Shown piece by piece: positions 1 to 5,586 of a stretch of DNA of 14,306 bases. The position numbers and the translations under genes were made by a program. The stretch spans positions 1-14,306 of the forward strand of contig JBLNDI010000103.1 in the NCBI GenBank assembly GCA_050261495.1, read 5' to 3'. The notes under the pieces are model-generated. The model was not told where the DNA came from. It saw nothing but the letters and a program-made list of their open reading frames with translations, and made no database searches. Position 1 is the stretch's first letter. Each line of letters opens with the position of its first letter. The stretch is from JBMNKL01 sp050261495 (GTDB taxonomy: Bacteria > Bacillota > Clostridia > Acetivibrionales > DTU013).

Positions 1-654
1 CTCCGTACCCCTGTCTACCGAGTTCAATATGTTTACAATAGCCTGCACGCCGCCGGCCGCCGTAAAGTCCTCGGTGACCAATGTAGACAGGTTTTTCTCC
101 AGTATGCGCTCCACTTCCTTGATTACCTCGGGGGAAGTCCTGTCCATCAGTGCAATCCGCCTGGCGACATCAGCCTGCTTGTCCTGCGGCAGGGCTGCCA
201 GTACAACCGACGCCTGCTGCGGTTTCAGGTATGCAAGTATCAGCGCTATCGTCTGGGGATGCTCCTTTTGGATAAAGTTCAACAGCTGGGACGGATCCGC
301 TTTTCTGACAAATTCAAAAGGCCTTACCTGCAGCGACACCGTCAGTTTGTTTATAATATCTAGCGCTTTTTGCGTACCCATTGCCTTTTCCAATATTTCC
401 TTGGCGTATCCAATACCGCCTTCGGCGATGAATTGCTGGGCAAGACAAATCTGGTAGAATTCCTCCAGAACCTTTTCCTTTTCTTCCGGAGTCACTGTCC
501 TGATATTTGCGATTTCAAGCGTAAGCTGTTCTATTTCCTCTTCCTTAAGGTGTTTGAATATCTCGGCTGATCTTTCAGGACCGAGGGTAATCAACAGCAT
601 TGCGGCTTTTTCGCGGCCTGTGCGTTCAGATTTGCCGATAACTGATCTCGCCAT
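1..654 (-). CDS. fliG: Flagellar motor switch protein FliG (partial, C-terminus beyond window)
   Basis: FliG is part of the rotor (C-ring) on the cytoplasmic face of the MS ring. It binds FliF through its N-terminal domain and receives torque from the MotA stator through its C-terminal domain. The first 218 codons are present: ATG at 654, no stop before position 1. The protein begins MARSVIGKSERTGREKAAML; the N-terminal FliF-binding domain covers about residues 1-100. The middle domain carries the conserved EHPQ motif at about residues 131-134 (FIQKEHPQTIAL), and the sequence ends at ILNSVDRGTE. The family is about 335-340 residues, so roughly 120 residues, including the charged torque helix, lie outside the window. 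The start is supported by an AGAGG Shine-Dalgarno about 9 nt upstream. It follows the fliF stop by 26 nt, so the two are probably cotranscribed. Identification is firm. Confidence 0.97.
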   Translation of the reverse strand, partial: MARSVIGKSERTGREKAAMLLITLGPERSAEIFKHLKEEEIEQLTLEIANIRTVTPEEKEKVLEEFYQICLAQQFIAEGGIGYAKEILEKAMGTQKALDIINKLTVSLQVRPFEFVRKADPSQLLNFIQKEHPQTIALILAYLKPQQASVVLAALPQDKQADVARRIALMDRTSPEVIKEVERILEKNLSTLVTEDFTAAGGVQAIVNILNSVDRGTE

Positions 655-680
655 ACCATTTAACCTCTCAATAAATTCAT

Positions 681-2255
681 TCAGCTATTCCAATCATCCG
701 ACAGCCAGTTGCGCAAAAGCTGGGCTACCGAATCCGGTTTCTGCTTTACGAATTTGTCGATTTGCTTCTTTATCTCCGATTTCTCCTCAAGATCTATCTC
801 CGGCAACGCTTCTTCGGGCTCAGGCACAACAAACCTCGGACCGCTCGGAACAGCCGTCTGGACCTGCTCCTGTTCTTTCCTGCGAGGTATCCCTATAATA
901 ATCAATCCGACTGTCAGCAACAGCATAAGCACGAAGAATCCGTAATCCCGGATAAATTCATTAATCTTTTCTCCCGTTGTCTTTTCTATAACTTCCGGCG
1001 GCAGGAGCTTCATCTTGTTCACGGTGATGTTTTTCTCCGGTATGCCTGTTGCAGTACTCACCGCGGCTTTTATACCGTTGATGAAATCATCTCCCAGTTT
1101 GGAATCATCCTGGATTTTCCTTCCGTACCACAAGCTTATGGCAATGCCGGACTCCTCCGGTATAAGCTTCCCCGTGGCTTTCTCATGCTCCCTCAACGTT
1201 TCGTCGTAACCGTAATTTATTTCTTCCTGTAAGTTGGAGTAATCAGACCCGGATCCTTCGCCGGTCTGGTACGAGGGAGCGTTTGCATCGCCCGGGTTCG
1301 ATCCGATTCCCGGTTCTCCGCCCTCTGCACCATTCCTGATCGTCTCTTCACTGGTCCTGCTGCTTATAATGGCGCCGCCGTCCATTCCCTGGGGATTTGT
1401 TATTGTTTTTGTCTGTGACTTTTCCTTGTCAAAATCCAGCGTCACGTTGGCAACCACCCTGAGCGTGTCAAAATTGTCAAACTCCCCGCCGCTGAAATAG
1501 TCCATCACTTTTTGCTCAAGTTCGCGTTCTCTTCTCTGCCTGAGTTCTTCCTGGCTGTTTGCCGCGCTGATCGCATCGTCCGAGGACGACAGGTTCAGGA
1601 TGTTGCTGTTGTTGTCAACAACCGTCACATCATTGGGGTCCAGGTTTTCCACGCTTCGCGAGACAAGCATCACTATGCCTTGCACCTGTGATGAAGTAAG
1701 TTTCTGATTCGGCCGTACCATTACGTAAGCGGTAGGCCGCGGCTGCTGCTGGTTTGCATTCAGGAATATCGACGTCTCAGGCGTCGCCAGTGTTACGGCT
1801 GCCTCGTCGATATTGTCAAGCATTTCTATTTTTCTTTCCAGGTCGGAAATCTGCTGCCGTTTCCAGATATGCTTCTTGTCCTGCTGGGTCGTGGTAATCC
1901 CGATACTCGAAATGGCATCTTCAAATGTGAATCCTTCCTTCGGGTAACCGGCCTGGGCAAGCACGATCTGGGCCTTGTTGTTGTCTTTTGAATTGATTAC
2001 TATGCTTGTACCGTTGTTGTCCACGGTATTCTTTATCCCGTTGTCGTTCAGGATATTTACCATTTCTCCGATTTGTTTCCTGTCGGAATTAGAAAAAAGC
2101 ACTATATATTTGGGCCTGGCGATTATGAAAATCGATATGCCTACAACTACAATCACAATCGCAGAGGTAATGTACAACCTTGTTTTTTGGGACTTGTCGA
2201 GACTGTTCCAAAATTCCTTGAACTGATCCAGATACTTCTTAATGAAATCCGGCAT
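681..2255 (-). CDS. fliF: Flagellar MS-ring protein FliF
   Basis: FliF forms the membrane-embedded MS ring, the base on which the rotor, rod and export gate assemble. The product has 524 residues. A first transmembrane helix lies at about residues 27-46 (ITSAIVIVVVGISIFIIA), followed by the YscJ/FliF ring-building domain. A long low-complexity Gly/Ser/Asn region with GEGSGSDYSN precedes the second helix at about 438-455. The cytoplasmic tail ends in LLRNWLSDDWNS, the conserved FliG-binding end. I chose ATG 2255 rather than the in-frame ATGs at 2285/2282: AGGTGG stands 7 nt before it, whereas the upstream ATGs have no ribosome site. It sits 43 nt after fliE and 26 nt before fliG, in a flgB-flgC-fliE-fliF-fliG operon. 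No odd features were seen. Confidence 0.97.
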   Translation of the reverse strand: MPDFIKKYLDQFKEFWNSLDKSQKTRLYITSAIVIVVVGISIFIIARPKYIVLFSNSDRKQIGEMVNILNDNGIKNTVDNNGTSIVINSKDNNKAQIVLAQAGYPKEGFTFEDAISSIGITTTQQDKKHIWKRQQISDLERKIEMLDNIDEAAVTLATPETSIFLNANQQQPRPTAYVMVRPNQKLTSSQVQGIVMLVSRSVENLDPNDVTVVDNNSNILNLSSSDDAISAANSQEELRQRRERELEQKVMDYFSGGEFDNFDTLRVVANVTLDFDKEKSQTKTITNPQGMDGGAIISSRTSEETIRNGAEGGEPGIGSNPGDANAPSYQTGEGSGSDYSNLQEEINYGYDETLREHEKATGKLIPEESGIAISLWYGRKIQDDSKLGDDFINGIKAAVSTATGIPEKNITVNKMKLLPPEVIEKTTGEKINEFIRDYGFFVLMLLLTVGLIIIGIPRRKEQEQVQTAVPSGPRFVVPEPEEALPEIDLEEKSEIKKQIDKFVKQKPDSVAQLLRNWLSDDWNS

Positions 2256-2298
2256 GGTTTCACCACCTGTCACAGTATTCATCATTTGTAAAATACTA

Positions 2299-2610
2299 TC
2301 ATATCTGCATTCTCATGATTTCAGAGTAAGCATCCAGGATTTTATTCCTAATCTGCATTGTAAACTGCAGGGCGATATTGGCTTTTTCGGCAGCAAGCAT
2401 TACCTGGTGAATATTATCCGTTCTGCCTGCGGCAAAATCGTCCGCAATTTTATCCGCCTCAAGCAGCAAACTGTTTGCATTATCAAGCGCCTGGCGGAAG
2501 TAGTCCGCAAAAGGAATCGATATTCCGGCTGCCGAATCACTTTTCCCGGATTCGAAAATAGACCGTGTTGGCGCCAGGGAACCCGGAACCCCTATTTTAT
2601 CAACAGCCAT
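2299..2610 (-). CDS. fliE: Flagellar hook-basal body complex protein FliE
   Basis: FliE is the small adaptor that joins the MS ring and export gate to the proximal rod. The product has 103 residues, the usual size for the family. The N-terminus is variable. The conserved helical C-terminal half includes PFADYFRQALDNANSLLLEA, then DKIADDFAAG, HQVMLAAEKANIALQFTMQ and a final IRNKILDAYSEIMRMQI, which is the FliE signature. There is no signal peptide, as expected for a protein exported through the flagellar type III apparatus. A purine-rich AAGGATGGTG lies just before ATG 2610. The gene starts 14 nt after flgC and is followed 43 nt later by fliF, so it is an internal operon gene. Identification is firm from both sequence and position. 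Confidence 0.95.
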   Translation of the reverse strand: MAVDKIGVPGSLAPTRSIFESGKSDSAAGISIPFADYFRQALDNANSLLLEADKIADDFAAGRTDNIHQVMLAAEKANIALQFTMQIRNKILDAYSEIMRMQI

Positions 2611-2624
2611 GCATTACACCATCC

Positions 2625-3071
2625 TTACCTTCCGATTTCCAGCGCTTTCAACGCCATGCTCTTGGTTGTATTCAGCGCTGTCACGTTTGCTTCGTATGCC
2701 CTTGACGCCGAAATCATGTTAACCATTTCAGTGATGATATCGACATTCGGCATTTCCACATAGCCCTCCGCATCCGCGTCAGGATGCCCGGGATCATAAA
2801 CTCTTTTGAATGGGCTTTCGTCCTCCACGATTTTCGCCACCTTGACGCCGCCGCCCATGAAGCGTTCCCTGCTTACGGCTGAGAGGCATTCCGAAAACGG
2901 CACTCCGGCAGATTTTCTTTCCTGGAATATCACCAGTCTTCTTCTATACGGAGTACCTTCATCCGTGCGCGTTGTGCCAGCATTAGCTATATTCTGGGAG
3001 ATGGTATCCATACGCAGCCTTTGAGCCGTAAGCGCAGAAGCGCTTATATCAAGCGCGCCGAAATAACCCAT
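2625..3071 (-). CDS. flgC: Flagellar basal-body rod protein FlgC
   Basis: FlgC is a proximal rod component of the flagellar basal body. The 148-residue product shows the flagellar rod N-terminal signature around residues 6-34 (ALDISASALTAQRLRMDTIS then QNIANAGTTRTDEGTPYRRR). It also has the C-terminal rod/hook signature (NVDIITEMVNMISASRAYEA, then NTTKSMALKALEIGR), which forms the coiled coil of axial proteins. The ATG at 3071 has a strong GGGAGGA Shine-Dalgarno about 8 nt upstream, lying inside the last codons of flgB. Only 3 nt separate the flgB stop from this start, so translation is probably coupled. Length is normal for the family. Identification is firm. Confidence 0.97.
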   Translation of the reverse strand: MGYFGALDISASALTAQRLRMDTISQNIANAGTTRTDEGTPYRRRLVIFQERKSAGVPFSECLSAVSRERFMGGGVKVAKIVEDESPFKRVYDPGHPDADAEGYVEMPNVDIITEMVNMISASRAYEANVTALNTTKSMALKALEIGR

Positions 3072-3074
3072 TTA

Positions 3075-3488
3075 CTATTTCCTCCCTTCGCTTATAACTG
3101 ATAATAATCTTTGATACCCACTGCTTATACTTTGCACAAGCGTATTGTATCGTATGTTGTTTTTGGCCAGCGAAGCCATTTCGCTGTCTATGTCCACGTT
3201 ATTGCCATCGAGTCTTGTACTGAGATTCCTGTAATTTTTCGTCACCCTGATTTTAACACTATCCGCGTCTCCGCTTCCTATCTTTATATGCCTGCTGTCC
3301 GTTGTAAATCCTTTGAATGAACCGCTTCCCAATGCGTTTTCAAGGTGCTCTTCAAATTCGACGGTACTCTTCTTGAAACCCGGCGTATCAACATTTGCTA
3401 TGTTATGGGCTATCACTTCATTCCGGAGCCAAGCTGCATCCAGCGCTTTCTCGCGGAGCCTCAGGCTGCCCGTTAGCTTTTCGAACAT
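3075..3488 (-). CDS. flgB: Flagellar basal-body rod protein FlgB
   Basis: FlgB is a proximal rod protein. The 137-residue product begins MFEKLTGSLRLREKALDAAW and has the flagellar rod motif NEVIAHNIANVDTPGFKKS. It also has the C-terminal NNVDIDSEMASLAKNNIRYN segment and the helix LVQSISSGYQRLLSVISEGR. I placed the start at ATG 3488 because GGGAGG stands 8 nt before it. The reading frame extends 11 codons further upstream to 3521, but that start has no ribosome site and would add MCLAHKREAVS, foreign to the family. It is the first gene of the flagellar operon, preceded by a 346-bp non-coding stretch, and is followed 3 nt later by flgC. A GTGTG/CACAC hairpin (3507-3521) lies just upstream of the ribosome site. 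Confidence 0.96.
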   Translation of the reverse strand: MFEKLTGSLRLREKALDAAWLRNEVIAHNIANVDTPGFKKSTVEFEEHLENALGSGSFKGFTTDSRHIKIGSGDADSVKIRVTKNYRNLSTRLDGNNVDIDSEMASLAKNNIRYNTLVQSISSGYQRLLSVISEGRK

Positions 3489-3506
3489 GCTGACTGCCTC
3501 CCTTTT

Positions 3507-3521
3507 GTGTGCAAGACACAC
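3507..3521 (-). promoter_or_regulatory. Small hairpin directly upstream of the flgB ribosome site
   Basis: On the transcribed strand GTGTG and CACAC form a perfect 5-bp stem around a 5-nt loop. The stem ends 4 nt before the GGGAGG site of flgB (3502-3497). It may stabilise the 5' end of the message or space the ribosome site. Such short stems also arise by chance, so the role is unproven. Confidence 0.3.
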
Positions 3522-3619
3522 TCTTCTGTAAATACATATAATATTTCGACATAATATAGCTATACCCTTTAGTCATAAAAAAGATATACCCATACATATT
3601 ATTCCATTCCATTAATCTG

Positions 3620-3648
3620 ATTTTAGCACATAAAAACAACAATTACAA
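3620..3648 (-). promoter_or_regulatory. Candidate sigma-A promoter of the flagellar operon
   Basis: On the minus strand TTGTAA (3648-3643) is separated by exactly 17 nt from TAAAAT (3625-3620). TG stands one base before the -10, the extended -10 arrangement. It points towards flgB and would give a leader of about 125 nt. A perfect TATAAT lies further upstream (3717-3712) without a recognisable -35, so more than one start is possible. I could not find a convincing sigma-D promoter (TAAA and CCGATAT at normal spacing). Confidence 0.4.
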
Positions 3649-3777
3649 CAATATAATGTACTTTATTCATTATTGTTACAATATGTTGTAGCTTTTTTTG
3701 ATATTTTTTTCATTATACAGACGTGCCACGCAATGAACTTGAAAGGTATATCATATAGTAAGCCCCATAGGTAAACA

Positions 3778-3797
3778 GGGCTTTAGTCAAAAAGCCC
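3778..3797 (-). terminator. Hairpin after coiled-coil ORF, possible terminator with a competing arm
   Basis: A 7-bp perfect stem, GGGCTTT/AAAGCCC on the minus strand with a 6-nt loop, begins 38 nt after the stop of the coiled-coil ORF. Only a modest T-rich tail (TGTTTACC) follows it in that direction. The opposite strand has a better T-rich tail (CTATTTTGTTTATTT), but no plus-strand gene needs one. A third element, GGGGCTT at 3766-3760, can pair with the same AAAGCCC arm, so two mutually exclusive hairpins are possible. Confidence 0.4.
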
Positions 3798-3834
3798 CTA
3801 TTTTGTTTATTTGATGTCGGTATAAAAATCAGGT

Positions 3835-4083
3835 CTATCCGCCTCTTATAACACGGATTTCTACATCCTGCTTTTCAACTTTTTCTTTCAGATAAACGAT
3901 ATCTTCCATTGTCTTGGCTACTGCCTCGGTTATTACGTCTATCTTTTTGTTTAACTGCCGGAATTCCTCTTTGTTGCTTTTATCCATCAATCCGATTCGT
4001 TCGTTGACAGCCGCAAAGCCAGTATCGGTCTTTCTTTCCAGGTTATTTAACTTCTCAATAATTTCCTTCAATACTTCTTCCAC
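3835..4083 (-). CDS. Small coiled-coil protein of unknown function
   Basis: I do not recognise a named family. The product has 82 residues and is almost entirely charged and heptad-like: VLKEIIEKLNNLERKTDTGF, FRQLNKKIDVITEAVAKTM and YLKEKVEKQDVEIRVIRGG. This predicts one long coiled coil with a short Gly-containing break near GFAAVNERIGLMDKSNK. There is no signal peptide, membrane segment or cysteine. It is probably a cytoplasmic oligomer or adaptor, resembling the small coiled-coil hypotheticals common in clostridia. I chose GTG 4083 because AAGGGAG stands 9 nt upstream; an in-frame GTG at 4089 would be only 3 nt from that site and would add two residues. It is the only gene between trmFO and flgB, the place taken by codV-clpQ-clpY-codY in B. 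subtilis. It ends 38 nt before a hairpin. Confidence 0.7.
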   Translation of the reverse strand: MEEVLKEIIEKLNNLERKTDTGFAAVNERIGLMDKSNKEEFRQLNKKIDVITEAVAKTMEDIVYLKEKVEKQDVEIRVIRGG

Positions 4084-4237
4084 ACTCACACGCTCCCTTA
4101 CTTATTTTATCAAACCATAGGCGAAAATACTACATTATTTCCGTCAATGTTTTCACATACCATGGGAAGTTCTTCTAGTTTATGCTCTAAAGATAATTGG
4201 TTGGCCAAGGCCCGTATGATTTAATGATATTTTAGTA

Positions 4238-5563
4238 TTATACACGCATCGCACGAAGCATAGAGGCGATTATATCAGCGTGTTGCAGGGCGTTTTGCAC
4301 CATATGGCTGTATTTTTCTTTTTTGTTTTTGATTTTTAATTCAGGAGCTTTTATCAGGCCGAAGTTTGCATTCATCGGCTGGAACTTGCCCGTTACGCCT
4401 TTTGACACGTAGGCCGCCAGCGAGCCGATTGCTGTTTCCCGGGGAAAAATTATTTTCTCCTTTCCCAGGCATTGCAGCGCGGCATTCACACCGGCGACAA
4501 AGCCTGAAGACGCCGACTCTACGTATCCTTCCACTCCGGTAATCTGGCCCGCGAAATAGATACACGGCTGCGACGTCATCTCATACGTTTCGTCAAGCAA
4601 GCCAGGTGAGTTTATATACGTATTCCTGTGCATTACTCCATATCGCACAAATTCCGCATTTTCAAGCCCCGGAATAAGCCTGAAGACCCTTTTCTGCTCG
4701 GGCCAAAGCAAACGCGTCTGGAACCCTACAATATTGTAAAGCGTGCCTTCAATATTATCCTGCCTTAACTGCACAACGGCATACGGCATTTTGCCCGTAC
4801 GGGGATCGACCAGCCCCCGGGGCTTGAGCGGCCCATAGCGAAGCGCGTCATAACCGTTCTGCGCTATGCTTTCCACCGGCATGCAGCCGCTAAACAGGAT
4901 GATTTTTTCAAATGGCTTCATTTGCGCCGTTTCCGCGCTGGTAAGTTCATTATAAAAGATATCGTACTGCTCCCGGTCCATCGGGCAGTTGATGTAGTCA
5001 TCCGTTCCCTTCCCATACCGTGAACCCCGGAATACCTTGTCCATGTCTATGGAATCGTAAGTAACGATAGGAGCAGCCGCGTCATAAAAATAAAGGCCTT
5101 CTTTGCCTGTAATGAGCGCTATGCTTTCAGATAACGCGTCTGTGGTCAGCGGGCCGGTTGCAATGATGGTAATGCCGTCATCCGGAAGCATGGTTACTTC
5201 CTCGTTTATTACCGTAATGCCCGGATGTTTCAGTATCTCGCTGGTAACCGCCTTCGAGAAAAGAATCCTGTCAACTGCCAACGCGGCTCCCGCAGGCAGC
5301 CTGGCCTCATCGGCGCATTTTATAATAAGGGAGCCCATGCGGCGCATCTCTTCCTTCAGTAACCCGGACGCATTTTCCAACCTGTCGGATTTAAGCGAAT
5401 TGCTGCACACCAATTCCGCGTATGTCTCAAGATTGTGAGCCGGCGTGTATTTTAAGGGCTTCATTTCATAGAGCCTGACTTCTATCCCCATCATGGCCGC
5501 CTGCCATGCCGCTTCGCAGCCGGCCAGCCCTGCGCCGATAACGTTGATGAACCTTACAGACAT
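4238..5563 (-). CDS. trmFO: Methylenetetrahydrofolate-tRNA-(uracil-5-)-methyltransferase TrmFO
   Basis: TrmFO makes 5-methyluridine (ribothymidine) at position 54 in the T-loop of tRNAs. It uses 5,10-methylenetetrahydrofolate as carbon donor and FAD plus NAD(P)H for reduction. The 441-residue product opens with the FAD-binding loop VIGAGLAGCEAAWQA (about residues 8-22). It has Cys53 in ELVCSNSLKSD and Cys227 in LFSGCMPVES, the two cysteines known to matter in this family. The C-terminal FAD motif is YFAGQITGVEGYVESASSGF. Length is normal. The ATG at 5563 follows topA by 23 nt. Its GGAAGGA site overlaps the topA stop and is rather far (about 14 nt) from the start, suggesting coupling to topA translation. 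It was formerly annotated gid; it is not a glucose-inhibited division protein. Confidence 0.97.
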   Translation of the reverse strand: MSVRFINVIGAGLAGCEAAWQAAMMGIEVRLYEMKPLKYTPAHNLETYAELVCSNSLKSDRLENASGLLKEEMRRMGSLIIKCADEARLPAGAALAVDRILFSKAVTSEILKHPGITVINEEVTMLPDDGITIIATGPLTTDALSESIALITGKEGLYFYDAAAPIVTYDSIDMDKVFRGSRYGKGTDDYINCPMDREQYDIFYNELTSAETAQMKPFEKIILFSGCMPVESIAQNGYDALRYGPLKPRGLVDPRTGKMPYAVVQLRQDNIEGTLYNIVGFQTRLLWPEQKRVFRLIPGLENAEFVRYGVMHRNTYINSPGLLDETYEMTSQPCIYFAGQITGVEGYVESASSGFVAGVNAALQCLGKEKIIFPRETAIGSLAAYVSKGVTGKFQPMNANFGLIKAPELKIKNKKEKYSHMVQNALQHADIIASMLRAMRV

Positions 5564-5586
5564 TGTTGCGACCGTTATCCTTCCTT

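Larger units (their letters stand above)
3489..3834. other. 346-bp intergenic region between coiled-coil ORF and flgB
   Basis: No coding frame here looks real. Read leftwards the region holds five things: a GC-rich three-arm hairpin (3760-3798), a perfect TATAAT without a clear -35 (3717-3712), an AT-rich dyad (3647-3677), a candidate sigma-A promoter (3648-3620) and a TGTCGAA heptamer (3551-3545). It also contains runs of A on the transcribed strand near 3680-3710. The region therefore looks like a transcription boundary: the end of the topA-trmFO-ORF unit and the control region of the flagellar operon. A 74-codon frame at 3642-3418 overlaps flgB out of frame and I regard it as spurious. Confidence 0.6.

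Noticed and set aside
3543..3572. Possible sigma-D promoter before flgB (TAAA ... GTCGAAAT).
   Set aside because: The -35 and -10 halves are about 17-18 nt apart instead of about 15, and the -10 matches only partly.
3418..3642. 74-codon minus-strand frame overlapping the start of flgB.
   Set aside because: It overlaps flgB out of frame, has no ribosome site and its translated leader is low in protein-like character. It is a shadow of the leader and flgB.
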